44,825 bases of DNA from assembly GCF_025699485.1 (NCBI RefSeq), contig NZ_JANUXN010000025.1, positions 1 through 44,825 on the forward strand, given 5' to 3'. This document shows, piece by piece, positions 25,141 through 34,096 of the stretch. This stretch comes from Thauera carbonicopians. Lineage in GTDB: Bacteria > Pseudomonadota > Gammaproteobacteria > Burkholderiales > Rhodocyclaceae. Each line of letters starts with the position of its first letter. The first letter of the stretch is position 1. The translations under genes were made by a program, and so were the position numbers. Below the pieces are notes generated by a model. That model was not told the DNA's origin, ran no database searches, and saw only the letters and a program-made list of their open reading frames with translations.

Positions 25141-28005
25141 GTGGACCGACTTCCCGACTCCCTCCATCGCATCGACCCGCAACTGGCTGCTTTCGAAGTC
25201 ATCCGCCGCAACGGCGCGGTGGTCGCCTTCGACCCGGGCAAGATCGCCGTCGCCATGAGCAAGGCCTTCCTCGCCGTCGAGGGCCGCCAGGGCGCGGACT
25301 CCTCGCGCGCGCGCGATCTGGTCGCCCGCCTGACCGAGGCCGTCGTCGGCGCGCTGACCCGCCGCCTGCCGGACGGCGGCATGCTGCACATCGAGGACAT
25401 CCAGGACCAGGTCGAACTGGCGCTGATGCGCTCGGGCGAACACGACGTCGCCCGCGCCTACGTGCTCTACCGCGAACGCCGCGCCGCCGAACGCGCCGCG
25501 CAGAAGGCCGCCGGCATGGACGCCGCAGGCGACGCGCCGGTGCTGCACGTCGTCGATGGCGAACAGCGCAGTCCGCTCGACCGCGCCGCGCTGCTGGCGA
25601 CCTGCCGCGAAGCCTGCGAAGGGCTGGCCGACGTGTCCGCCGACACCGTGCTCGAACATGCGCTGCACAACCTCTACGACGGCGTGCCGGTCGCCGCCGT
25701 CCGCCAGTCGCTGGTGCTGGCCGCACGCACGCTGATCGAACGCGAACCCGACTACACCCACGTCGCCGCGCGCCTGCTGCTGTCGGCGGTGCGCGTCGAG
25801 GTGCTGGGCCACGAAGCCTCCCAGGCCGACATGGCCGCCCCTTCAGGCGGCTACGTCGGCTATTTCCCGCGAGCAATCGAGCTCGGCATCGATGCCGAGC
25901 TGCTCGACCCGCGGCTGGCCGACTTCGACCTGGCCCGCCTGGCGGCGGCACTGAAGCCCGAGCGCGACCTGCAGTTCGACTACCTCGGCCTGCAGACACT
26001 GTACGACCGCTACTTCCTGCACGTGGAAGGCCGCCGCATCGAACTGCCGCAGACCTTCTTCATGCGCGTGGCGATGGGCCTGGCGCTGAACGAGATGGAC
26101 CGCGAGGCGCGCGCGATCGAGTTCTACCTGCTGCTGTCCTCCTTCGACTTCATGAGCAGCACGCCGACGCTGTTCAACAGCGGCACCCGCCATTCGCAGC
26201 TGTCGTCGTGCTACCTGACCACGGTTGCCGACAGCCTGGAAGGCATCTACCAGTCGATCAAGGAAAACGCCATGCTGCAGAAGTTCGCCGGCGGCCTGGG
26301 CAACGACTGGACGCCGGTGCGCGCGCTGGGCAGCCGCATCAAGGGCACCAACGGCCAGAGCCAGGGCGTGATCCCCTTCCTGAAGGTGGTCAACGACACC
26401 GCGGTAGCGGTCAACCAGGGCGGCAAGCGCAAGGGTGCGGTATGCGCCTACCTGGAAACCTGGCACCTCGACATCGAGGAATTCCTCGAACTGCGCAAGA
26501 ACACCGGCGACGAGCGCCGCCGCACCCACGACATGAACACCGCCAACTGGATCCCGGACCTGTTCATGAAGCGCGTGCTCGACAACGCCGAATGGACGCT
26601 GTTCTCGCCCTCCGATGTGCCCGAGCTGCACGACCTGTACGGCCAGGAGTTCGAAGCCGCCTATGTCGCCGCCGAAGCACGCGCCGCTGCGGGCGAAATC
26701 CGCCTGAGCAAGAAGCTGCCGGCGGTGCAGCTGTGGCGCAAGATGCTGACCATGCTGTTCGAGACCGGCCATCCCTGGATCACGTTCAAGGACGCCTGCA
26801 ACCTGCGCTCGCCGCAGCAGCACGTCGGCGTGGTGCACAGCTCCAACCTGTGCACCGAGATCACGCTGAACACCTCGGACGACGAGACCGCGGTGTGCAA
26901 CCTCGGCTCGGTCAACCTGCCGGCCCACCTGGTGCGCAACGCCGACGGTGAGGGTGGCCACACCTGGCAGCTCGACAGCGACAAGCTGCAGCGCACCGTG
27001 CGCACCGCGATGCGCCTGCTCGACAACGTCGTCGACCTCAACTACTACGCCACGCCCAAGGCGCGCGCCGCCAATATGCGCCACCGTCCGGTGGGCATGG
27101 GCATCATGGGCTTTGCCGACGCGCTGCACGTGATGGGGCTGGCCTACGCCTCCGACGCCGCGGTCGAATTCGCCGACCGCTCGATGGAGCAGGTCTGCCA
27201 TGCCGCCTACTGGGCCTCGACCGAACTGGCCGAGGAACGCGGCCGCTACTCCAGCTTCCGCGGCAGCCTGTGGGATCGCGGCATCCTGCCGCAGGACAGC
27301 CTCGCCCTGCTCGCCGAAGCGCGCGGCCGCGCCGGCGAAGGCGGCGCGCTGCTCGAAGTGGATCGCTCGTCCTCGCTCGACTGGGGCCCGCTGCGCGAAC
27401 GCATCGCCCGCTACGGCATGCGCAACTCCAACTGCGTCGCCATCGCGCCGACCGCCACCATCTCCAACATCGTCGGCGTGTCGGCCTCGATCGAGCCGGA
27501 CTACCAGAACCTGTACGTCAAATCCAACCTGTCGGGCGAGTTCACCGTGGTCAATGCCCACCTGGTGCGCGAGCTGAAGGCGCTCGGCCTGTGGGACCCG
27601 GTGATGGCGTCCGACCTGAAGTATTTCGACGGCTCGCTGGCGCCGATCGAGCGCATCCCCGCCGACATCAAGACGCGCTACGCCACCGCCTTCGAAATCG
27701 AGCCGCAGTGGCTGGTCGAAGCCGCCTCGCGCCGCCAGAAGTGGATCGACCAGGCGCAGTCGCTGAACCTCTACGTCGCCGGCGCATCGGGCCGCAAGCT
27801 CGACGAACTCTACCGCCTGGCCTGGCAACGCGGCCTCAAGACCACCTACTACCTGCGCACCCTGGGCGCCACGGCGATGGAGAAAACCGGCGCCGGCGCC
27901 AGCACCGCCGCTGCCCAGCCGGAAGCCACGCCGGTCGCCAGCTACGGCAGCGCCGCGCCCAAGGCCTGCTCCATCCTCGATCCCGACTGCGAGGCCTGCC
28001 AATAA
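25141..28005 (+). CDS. nrdA: ribonucleoside-diphosphate reductase class I, alpha subunit
   Basis: The large subunit reduces ribonucleotides to deoxyribonucleotides with a radical supplied by NrdB. It has 954 residues from GTG 25141 (AGGA ribosome site, spacing 7), longer than the 760 of E. coli. An ATP-cone allosteric domain occupies about residues 17-112 (FEVIRRNGAVVAFDPGKI), and 140-215 looks like a degenerate second cone. Active-site residues are C357 (QLSSCYLTT), N569/C571/E573 (SSNLCTEI) and C586 (VCNLGSVNLP). The C-terminal redox pair is C950/C953 (CEACQ). The stop overlaps nrdB by one base. It is downstream of a cobalamin riboswitch although the enzyme itself does not use B12. Confidence 0.95.
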   Translation: MDRLPDSLHRIDPQLAAFEVIRRNGAVVAFDPGKIAVAMSKAFLAVEGRQGADSSRARDLVARLTEAVVGALTRRLPDGGMLHIEDIQDQVELALMRSGEHDVARAYVLYRERRAAERAAQKAAGMDAAGDAPVLHVVDGEQRSPLDRAALLATCREACEGLADVSADTVLEHALHNLYDGVPVAAVRQSLVLAARTLIEREPDYTHVAARLLLSAVRVEVLGHEASQADMAAPSGGYVGYFPRAIELGIDAELLDPRLADFDLARLAAALKPERDLQFDYLGLQTLYDRYFLHVEGRRIELPQTFFMRVAMGLALNEMDREARAIEFYLLLSSFDFMSSTPTLFNSGTRHSQLSSCYLTTVADSLEGIYQSIKENAMLQKFAGGLGNDWTPVRALGSRIKGTNGQSQGVIPFLKVVNDTAVAVNQGGKRKGAVCAYLETWHLDIEEFLELRKNTGDERRRTHDMNTANWIPDLFMKRVLDNAEWTLFSPSDVPELHDLYGQEFEAAYVAAEARAAAGEIRLSKKLPAVQLWRKMLTMLFETGHPWITFKDACNLRSPQQHVGVVHSSNLCTEITLNTSDDETAVCNLGSVNLPAHLVRNADGEGGHTWQLDSDKLQRTVRTAMRLLDNVVDLNYYATPKARAANMRHRPVGMGIMGFADALHVMGLAYASDAAVEFADRSMEQVCHAAYWASTELAEERGRYSSFRGSLWDRGILPQDSLALLAEARGRAGEGGALLEVDRSSSLDWGPLRERIARYGMRNSNCVAIAPTATISNIVGVSASIEPDYQNLYVKSNLSGEFTVVNAHLVRELKALGLWDPVMASDLKYFDGSLAPIERIPADIKTRYATAFEIEPQWLVEAASRRQKWIDQAQSLNLYVAGASGRKLDELYRLAWQRGLKTTYYLRTLGATAMEKTGAGASTAAAQPEATPVASYGSAAPKACSILDPDCEACQ

Positions 28006-29222
28006 TGAGCGCATTCAACTTCAACGACTGGGACACGCCCGCTCCGCGCACGCCGTCGTCCGCGCCCGCAGGTGCGGCACCCACATCGGCTGCTGCGACA
28101 ACGACGACAGCAGCCACCACCGCGGCGACGGCTGCAGCTCCGGAGCCACGCCCCGGCCTGGATGCGAACGCCGCGCGCAACCCCGCGATGCTCGCACCCG
28201 AGGCGCGGCCCGGTGCGCTGGCGCCGGTACGCGTATCCGACAAGCGCATCGTCAACGGCCAGGGCGACATCAACCAGCTCGCGCCCTTCAAGTATCCGTG
28301 GGCCTGGGAGTTCTTCCTCAACGCCAACAAGAACCACTGGACGCCGCTCGAGATCTCGATGGCGCAGGACGTCCATGACTACCACCACCGCCTGACGCCG
28401 GCCGAGCGCCACGTGTTCGAGAACGTGCTGTCCTACCTGACGACCTCGGACATCCTGGCGATGCGCAACATTGGCCTGGCGGTGATGGAGAAGATGACCG
28501 CGCCCGAGCTGCAGATCTACCAGGCCCGCCAGGTCTACGAAGAAGCCCTGCACACCTGGACCTACCAGCACTGCATCGAAAGCCTCGGCCTCGACCAGCA
28601 GGAAATCTACAACCGCTACCGCGTCGTGCCCGAGATCCACGGCAAGATCGCGCTCGCCAACCGCCGCCTGGAGCGGGTGATGCGCGCCGACTTCGACCTG
28701 GGCAATCGCGACAACCTGCACGAGTTCGCCCTCTCCTACCTGTTCTTCGCCGCGATCTTCGAAGGCTGCTGGTTCTACAACGGCTTCTCGCCGATCTTCG
28801 CGCTGCAGCGGCGCGGGCTGATGAAGGGCACGGCCGAGCAGCTGCAGTACATCATGCGCGACGAGGTGCTGCACTGCGCCTTCGGCATCCGCGCCGTGCG
28901 CACGTTGATCGCCGAGGAAGAGCTGGAACTCGATCCCCAGGCAGTCTCGCTGCTGTGGCAGGAAGCCGAAGCGGCCGAAGCCGCCTATTCCGGCTACCTG
29001 CTGCGCGAGCCGATGCTGGGCTACTCCGCCGCCCAGCACATGGGCCAGTTCCGCTACATCGCCAACCGCCGCGCCCGCCAGCTCGGCCTCGCCGAGCCCT
29101 TCCCCGGCGCCGAGAACGTGCTGCCCTGGCTGGACGAGCAGGCCAACCTGCGCAAGGAGAAGAATTTCTTCGAGACCCGCGTCACCGAGTACCAGACCGG
29201 CGGCGCGCTGGCCTGGGAGTGA
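28005..29222 (+). CDS. nrdB: ribonucleoside-diphosphate reductase class I, beta subunit
   Basis: The 405-residue radical-generating subunit carries the di-metal site. By alignment with E. coli: D149 (TTSDILAMR), E180 and H183 (EEALHTWTYQH), then E and H in the second pair (IFEGCWFYNGF and RDEVLHCAFG). The radical tyrosine is present as Y187, so this is not the Phe-bearing class Ic type. Residues 20-50 form an Ala/Thr/Pro-rich low-complexity linker not found in E. coli NrdB. The ATG overlaps the nrdA TAA (TAATG), giving tight coupling for the 1:1 complex. The C-terminal tail ends GGALAWE; such tails dock into NrdA. Confidence 0.95.
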   Translation: MSAFNFNDWDTPAPRTPSSAPAGAAPTSAAATTTTAATTAATAAAPEPRPGLDANAARNPAMLAPEARPGALAPVRVSDKRIVNGQGDINQLAPFKYPWAWEFFLNANKNHWTPLEISMAQDVHDYHHRLTPAERHVFENVLSYLTTSDILAMRNIGLAVMEKMTAPELQIYQARQVYEEALHTWTYQHCIESLGLDQQEIYNRYRVVPEIHGKIALANRRLERVMRADFDLGNRDNLHEFALSYLFFAAIFEGCWFYNGFSPIFALQRRGLMKGTAEQLQYIMRDEVLHCAFGIRAVRTLIAEEELELDPQAVSLLWQEAEAAEAAYSGYLLREPMLGYSAAQHMGQFRYIANRRARQLGLAEPFPGAENVLPWLDEQANLRKEKNFFETRVTEYQTGGALAWE

Positions 29223-29291
29223 AACTCGGGCGGTGCACGGCCATGCTCTGCTGCTAAGCTTGCCTTCTTACTTCACGCTTGCGAGGAAGAC

Positions 29292-30305
29292 ATGAAGGCA
29301 ATCACGCTCAAGGCCCCGGGCGGCCTGGCCAACATCACCGCGGCCGAAGTCGCCGATCCGGGCCGGCCCGGCAAGGACGAAATCCGCGTCGCGATCAAGG
29401 CCGGCTCGCTGAACTACCACGACCTGCTCGTCGCCTGCGCCGCCGTGCCCACCGAGGACGGCCGCATCCTGCTGTCGGACGGCGCTGGCACCGTGGAAGA
29501 GGTCGGCGAGGGCGTGACGGAATTCAGGCCCGGCGACGCGGTGGTATCGACCTTCTTCCCTATCTGGCCTGCCGGGCCGGCGACGCCGCAGGTGGGCGGC
29601 TTCATGCACACCCCTGGCGACGGCATCCAGGGCATGGCCTGCGAGCACGTCGTGCGCCCTGCCAGCGCCTTCACCCGCGCGCCGCGCGGCTGGACGCACC
29701 GCGAAGCCGCCACCATCACCACTTCAGGCCTCACCGCGTGGCGGGCGCTGGTCGTCAACGGCGGGCTGAAGGCCGGCGACACCGTGCTCGTGCAGGGTAC
29801 CGGCGGCGTCTCGATCGCCGCGCTGCAGCTCGCCAAGGCGATGGGTGCGCGCGTGATCGCCACCTCGTCGTCCGACGAGAAGCTGTCGAAAGTGGCCGCG
29901 CTCGGCGCCGACCTGACGATCAACTACCGGCGCGAGCCGGAATGGGGCAGGAAGGCGCTGGAGCTCACCGGCGGCTTCGGCGTCGATCACGTCATCGAGG
30001 TCGGCGGCCCGGCGACACTGGCGCAGTCCCTCACCGCGCTCAAGGTCGGCGGCCACATCGCCATGATCGGCCTGCTGTCCGGCCTCGACGCCAACCTGCC
30101 GATCCTGCTGGCGCTCGCCAAGCACGCCCGGATCGAAGGCCTGATCGTCGGCAGCCGGCAGGACCAGCAGGACTTCGTCCGCGCGCTCGAGCTGATGGAA
30201 GCCCGGCCGGTCATCGACCAGGTGTTCTCATACACGGACCTCGCCACAGCTTTCGCCCACCAGCAGAGCGGGCAGCATTTCGGCAAGATCTGCGTGGAGT
30301 GGTAA
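29292..30305 (+). CDS. zinc-independent medium-chain dehydrogenase/quinone oxidoreductase
   Basis: A 337-residue MDR-superfamily enzyme, probably NADPH-dependent. Residues 1-150 form the GroES-like domain (SLNYHDLLVACAAVP, SDGAGTVEEVGEGV). The nucleotide-binding motif is VLVQGTGGVSIAALQLAKAM. The cysteine/histidine/glutamate ligands of the zinc alcohol dehydrogenases are missing at the usual places, so it fits the quinone oxidoreductase or enoyl reductase branch. GAGGAAG precedes ATG 29292. It follows nrdB after 69 bases on the same strand, but nothing suggests a role in nucleotide reduction. Substrate unknown. Confidence 0.85.
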   Translation: MKAITLKAPGGLANITAAEVADPGRPGKDEIRVAIKAGSLNYHDLLVACAAVPTEDGRILLSDGAGTVEEVGEGVTEFRPGDAVVSTFFPIWPAGPATPQVGGFMHTPGDGIQGMACEHVVRPASAFTRAPRGWTHREAATITTSGLTAWRALVVNGGLKAGDTVLVQGTGGVSIAALQLAKAMGARVIATSSSDEKLSKVAALGADLTINYRREPEWGRKALELTGGFGVDHVIEVGGPATLAQSLTALKVGGHIAMIGLLSGLDANLPILLALAKHARIEGLIVGSRQDQQDFVRALELMEARPVIDQVFSYTDLATAFAHQQSGQHFGKICVEW

Positions 30306-30354
30306 GTACCGTTGGCCGGACATGATCATGGGCGAGTTGCAGAAGAAAATACGA

Positions 30355-30385
30355 AGGAGGCGGAGCACCTGCTCCGCTCGCTCCT
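30355..30385 (-). terminator. hairpin between convergent genes, likely terminator
   Basis: A long stem is built from AGGAG/CTCCT (outer, with a 3-base bulge) and GCGGAGCA/TGCTCCGC (inner, 8 bp, tiny loop). On the minus strand it is followed by TCGTATTTTCTTC, a fair T-rich tail, so it would terminate the operon that ends with the AEC gene. It may also stop read-through from the plus-strand dehydrogenase gene. Confidence 0.65.
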
Positions 30386-30408
30386 CTTCAGCTTGTGGCC
30401 AGCCACAC

Positions 30409-31287
30409 TCAGGATGCCAGGCTGAATGCCAGCGCCAGCGAGATCGAAAGCGGTGCGAAGAGATTGCCGAGAATCACGATCGCCGCCACCTTTTCGGGCT
30501 CCTGGGAATAACGCTCGGCAAACATGAAGTTGAGAATGGCGGGCGGCAGCGCGCCGAATATCAGCAGCATGCTCGTCTCGTGGGCGGACAAGCCGAATGC
30601 AAGGCAGAAAACATAGGCGATCAGCATTCCCGTGAGCGGTGTCGCCACCGCCCCCACGACTCCGATGCGCCACTGTGCAAACGGTGCGGTCGTCAGCCGG
30701 ACGCCGAGCGAGAACAGCATCAGCCCGGTGGACACGTCCGCAATGATCTTGATCGCCGACAGAAACGGGGGCCACAGCGCAAGATCCGAAAGGCTGACCA
30801 GCACGCCCGCGACTCCCGCCAGCACCACCGGCTCGCGAAAGATGAGCCATAGCTTCGCATTCCGGCCGAGCCAGCAGGTGGCGATCGCAAAATGCAGGAC
30901 GTTTTCGACCAGGAACAGGACGACCGCGGCGGGAAGCGCTTTCTCCCCGAATGCAAACAGCGAAAGGGGCAGCCCCATGTTGCCCGCGTTCTTGAACATC
31001 ATCGGCGGCAGCAGCGTCTTCGGCGCATAGCCCATCCGGCGTGCGATCGGCCACCCCAGCAGCCCCGAACCGAGGACGATGAGCAGGCCGCCGATCGCAA
31101 TCATCTGCACTTCGGCCAGATCCACCGACTTCCCCGCAAGCGCGGAAAAAATCAACGCGGGCACGAAGATGCCCATATTGACCTGATTGGTGGCGATCAT
31201 GTCGGGACGGTGCTTGCGGCCATACAGGTAGCCGATCGCAATCACGGTGAACACCGGAAAGACGATGCTCACGATCTGGACGAACAT
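30409..31287 (-). CDS. AEC-family transporter
   Basis: The 292-residue membrane carrier has about ten helices in two inverted halves. The family signatures are FVPALIFSALAG in the first half and FKNAGNMGLPLSLFAFG around the first crossover, with LPPAILNFMFAERY in the second. The auxin efflux carrier family in bacteria moves organic acids such as malate and malonate. It is the last gene of the split-transketolase/TRAP operon, 27 bases after the dehydrogenase gene, and is followed by a terminator-like hairpin. It may export a product acid or add a second uptake route; this is inference. Confidence 0.85.
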   Translation of the reverse strand: MFVQIVSIVFPVFTVIAIGYLYGRKHRPDMIATNQVNMGIFVPALIFSALAGKSVDLAEVQMIAIGGLLIVLGSGLLGWPIARRMGYAPKTLLPPMMFKNAGNMGLPLSLFAFGEKALPAAVVLFLVENVLHFAIATCWLGRNAKLWLIFREPVVLAGVAGVLVSLSDLALWPPFLSAIKIIADVSTGLMLFSLGVRLTTAPFAQWRIGVVGAVATPLTGMLIAYVFCLAFGLSAHETSMLLIFGALPPAILNFMFAERYSQEPEKVAAIVILGNLFAPLSISLALAFSLAS

Positions 31288-31314
31288 TGGCGATTCTCTT
31301 TGCAGGATGCGGGA

Positions 31315-32208
31315 TCAGGACCGGGCTGCCGGCATGGTGCCATTCAGTGCGTAGTAACTGCGGATGACCTGGCTGTCGTCCGCACGCCCGTCGCCGCGCC
31401 CGGACGTGGCGAGGAAGAGCTGGTGCGCGACCGCGGCGATCGGCAGCGCCGCCCTGGCGTCGCGCCCGGCCTCCAGCACGATGCCGAGATCCTTGACGAA
31501 GATGTCGACCGCGCTGCTGACCTCGGGCTCGGCCTGCAGCATGCGCGGGCCTCTGTCCTTCAGCATCCAGCTCGACGCCGCCGAGCCGCCCATGATGTCG
31601 AGCAGCACGTCGAGGCTGACGCCGACCTTGGCAGCCAGGGCGAAGGCTTCGGCGACGACGGCGATATGCACGCCGCACAGCAGCTGGTTGACGGTCTTCA
31701 CCGTGGCGCCCTGGCCGGCACGCTCGCCGACGTGGAAGATGCGCTCGCCCATGGCCTGGAACACCGGCTGCATCGCGTCGAAGGTGGCGCGATCGCAGGC
31801 CGCCATGATGGTCAGCGAGGCGGCGGTCGCGCCGGCCGTGCCGCCGGAAACCGGCGCATCGACGAAGCGGCGTCCGCCGGCGGTGACGCGCGCGGCGATG
31901 CGCTCGACCGCGGCCGGCGGGCAGGTCGCCATCAGGCAGACGATGCCGCCCTCGTCCAGCGCCTGCAGCGCGCCGTCGTCGAACAGCACCTGCTCGGCCT
32001 GGGCAGCGTTGACCACCATCAGGATCAGCACCTCGGCGCCGCGAGCGGCGCCAGCCGCATCGGCGGCAGGCTCGGCACCGCTCGCCGCCAGCGTGGCGAG
32101 CGCGGTCGCATTCAGGTCGATGCCGCGCACACGGTGCCCGGCAGCGAGCAGATTTCTTGCCATCGGCAGGCCCATCGAGCCGAGCCCGGCAAATGCAATC
32201 GTGTTCAT
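31315..32208 (-). CDS. 3-hydroxyisobutyrate dehydrogenase-family oxidoreductase (threonate dehydrogenase-like)
   Basis: The 297-residue beta-hydroxyacid dehydrogenase shows the N-terminal motif AFAGLGSMGLPMARNL (residues 5-20), the substrate motif DAPVSGGTAGA (121-123 SGG) and the catalytic lysine K171 with N174 in GATVKTVNQLL. The sequence around GGSAASSWMLKDRGPRM is typical of the LtnD/YgbJ branch, which oxidises L-threonate or D-erythronate at C2. The partner genes of that pathway (OtnK kinase, OtnC decarboxylase, OtnI isomerase) are absent, so a different hydroxyacid is likely. It lies in the TRAP/transketolase operon, 51 bases after dctM with a strong hairpin between. Confidence 0.85.
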   Translation of the reverse strand: MNTIAFAGLGSMGLPMARNLLAAGHRVRGIDLNATALATLAASGAEPAADAAGAARGAEVLILMVVNAAQAEQVLFDDGALQALDEGGIVCLMATCPPAAVERIAARVTAGGRRFVDAPVSGGTAGATAASLTIMAACDRATFDAMQPVFQAMGERIFHVGERAGQGATVKTVNQLLCGVHIAVVAEAFALAAKVGVSLDVLLDIMGGSAASSWMLKDRGPRMLQAEPEVSSAVDIFVKDLGIVLEAGRDARAALPIAAVAHQLFLATSGRGDGRADDSQVIRSYYALNGTMPAARS

Positions 32209-32228
32209 GAAACGTCCTTGTCTAAGTG

Positions 32229-32253
32229 GCGGCCCCTGCGGCGCAGGGGCCGC
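32229..32253 (-). other. GC-rich hairpin at the dctM/dehydrogenase gene junction
   Basis: A perfect 11-bp stem GCGGCCCCTGC / GCAGGGGCCGC with a 3-base loop fills the junction between the TRAP permease gene and the dehydrogenase gene. No T run follows on the minus strand. It could protect the upstream mRNA segment from 3' decay or cause partial termination. Confidence 0.6.
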
Positions 32254-32259
32254 ACGGGG

Positions 32260-33519
32260 TCAGTAGAGAGTGAAGGCCGGTATGAAGGAGACCAGGCCGA
32301 GCACGACGATCGCCACCAGGTAGAAGGGCCACAGCTCACGCACGACCGCCCCCACCCTTTCGCGCGAGATCGCCGCGGCGATGAACAGCGTAGTGCCGAC
32401 CGGCGGGGTGAAGAGGCCCATGCTCAGGTTCACCGCCATCATGATGCCGAGCTGGATCAGGTCGAGGCCGATCGCATTGCCGATGGCGACGAAGGTCGGG
32501 CCGAGCAGCAGGATCGCCGCCGGCAGGTCGAGGAACATCCCCACCGTCACCATGATCACGTTCAGCATCAGGATGACCATCCACGGCGACTTCAGGGTTT
32601 CCGCCGTCCACTGAGCCACCGCGGTCGGTATGGCCTCGACGGTCAGCACGTAGCCCACCAGGTTCGAGGCGGCGATCACCAGCATCACCACGCCCGTCGT
32701 CACCGCGGTATGCACCAGCGCATCGTAGACCCGGCGCAGGGTCAGGTCCCGATACACCAGCATGCTCACGACGAAGCCGTAGAACACCGCCAGCGCGCTG
32801 ACCTCGGTCGGCGTGGCGATGCCGGTGCGCAGCAGGATCACGATGAAGGCCGGCATCCCCAGCGCCGGGGCGGCGGCCAGGGTGGCGCGCAGCACGCCTT
32901 TCAGCGTCACCTCGTCGTTCAGCCGCTTGAAGCCGCGCAGCCGTCCCGACAGGTAGCAGACGATCATGAAACCCGCGGCCAGCATCAGGCCGGGCAGGAT
33001 GCCGGCGAGAAACAGCGAGGCGATCGACTGGTTGGACACCGTGGCGAACAGGATCAGCGGGATCGACGGCGGGATCAGGCAGGCGATGGTCGCCGACGAA
33101 GCCGTGGCCGCGGCGGCGAAGGCGCCCGGATAGCCTTCGCGCTTCTGCCACGGGATCAGCATCGACCCCAGGGCCGAGGCTTCCGCCACCGCCGAGCCGG
33201 ACACGCCGCCGAAGACGGTGGAGCCGACCACCGTCACCTGGCCGAGACCGCCGTGGAAACGGCCGACCAGCATGGTGGCGAAGTGGATCAGGCGCTTGCC
33301 CAGCGTGCCGCCCATCATCAGGCTGCCCGACAGCATGAAGAACGGGATCGCCAGCAGCGGAAAGCTCTGCGTCGGCTGGAAGATCTTCACCACCGCAGCC
33401 ACGCTCGGCATGCCGCCGACGGTCACCGCCGCCAGGCCCGAGCTGATCACCAGCGCGTAGCCGACCGGCAGGGCCAGTACCATCAGGACGCCGAAGACAA
33501 GGAGCATCATTACGGTCAT
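32260..33519 (-). CDS. dctM: TRAP transporter large permease (DctM)
   Basis: The 419-residue DctM subunit has about twelve helices and forms the sodium-driven transport channel. Family motifs are IPFFMLSGSLMMGGTLGKRL, GGVSGSAVAEASALGSMLIP, CLIPPSIPLILFATVSNQSI and the second-half MAVNLSMGLFTPPVGTTLF. Its ATG overlaps the dctQ stop by four bases. Together with dctQ and dctP it forms a complete uptake system for an organic or sugar acid. The 95-base UTR ahead of the next gene holds a hairpin. Substrate is set by DctP. Confidence 0.93.
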   Translation of the reverse strand: MTVMMLLVFGVLMVLALPVGYALVISSGLAAVTVGGMPSVAAVVKIFQPTQSFPLLAIPFFMLSGSLMMGGTLGKRLIHFATMLVGRFHGGLGQVTVVGSTVFGGVSGSAVAEASALGSMLIPWQKREGYPGAFAAAATASSATIACLIPPSIPLILFATVSNQSIASLFLAGILPGLMLAAGFMIVCYLSGRLRGFKRLNDEVTLKGVLRATLAAAPALGMPAFIVILLRTGIATPTEVSALAVFYGFVVSMLVYRDLTLRRVYDALVHTAVTTGVVMLVIAASNLVGYVLTVEAIPTAVAQWTAETLKSPWMVILMLNVIMVTVGMFLDLPAAILLLGPTFVAIGNAIGLDLIQLGIMMAVNLSMGLFTPPVGTTLFIAAAISRERVGAVVRELWPFYLVAIVVLGLVSFIPAFTLY

Positions 33520-34094
33520 ACATCCTCCTCGATGTGGTGGGTGCGCACGACGAGCGGGTCGCTTGCCCGCAGCAGGTGGACGAGCGTGGTCAGCGCGGTG
33601 ATGCCCAGCCCGGCGAAACCGGCGATCAGCGCCAGATAGGCCCATTTCGCCGCAATGCCGGTCATCGGATAGATTTCGCTGCCGGTGATCTCGACGACGT
33701 CGAGGCCGACCCAGGCGAGGTACAGGAAGGCAGCGGCGATGAGCAGCTGATGCGCCACCAGCAGCACCCGGTTGCCGCCGCGCCCGATCATCCCCTGGAT
33801 CGCGGTGACGGCGATGTGCTGGCCGCGCTGGGCGGCCAGCACGATGCCGCCCATGACCAGCCACGGGAAGAGGATGTTGGGTATCTCGGTGGGCCAGCCC
33901 ATGCCCTGGTTGGTGACGTAGCGGGCAACCACTTCGGCCATCAGGGATACGAACATGACGACCATGGCGGTGAGCGCGACCACCGTGCTGGCGGCCACGA
34001 TCGCCTTGTCGACCCACTTCGCTGCCGATGCCATGCCGCCATCGGGCGCCGCGCCACCAGGTGCCGCGGCGTTGGGAGACGTGTGGGCGGACAT
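33516..34094 (-). CDS. dctQ: TRAP transporter small permease (DctQ)
   Basis: The 192-residue DctQ subunit starts at ATG 34094 (MSAHTSPNAAAPGGAAP), with a polar Ala/Pro-rich N-terminus of about 30 residues and four membrane helices. VARYVTNQGMGWPTEIPN is the helix-2/3 motif of the family (R and W/E residues), and GIVLAAQRGQHIAVTAIQG follows. A longer frame upstream overlaps dctP and is not needed. It begins two bases after the dctP stop and overlaps dctM, in the standard dctP-Q-M order. Confidence 0.9.
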   Translation of the reverse strand: MSAHTSPNAAAPGGAAPDGGMASAAKWVDKAIVAASTVVALTAMVVMFVSLMAEVVARYVTNQGMGWPTEIPNILFPWLVMGGIVLAAQRGQHIAVTAIQGMIGRGGNRVLLVAHQLLIAAAFLYLAWVGLDVVEITGSEIYPMTGIAAKWAYLALIAGFAGLGITALTTLVHLLRASDPLVVRTHHIEEDV

Positions 34095-34096
34095 GC

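Noticed and set aside
28005-29222. Idea that NrdB is a class Ic (Phe in place of Tyr) protein
   Set aside because: The radical position is a tyrosine (Y187) with normal E180 and H183 ligands.
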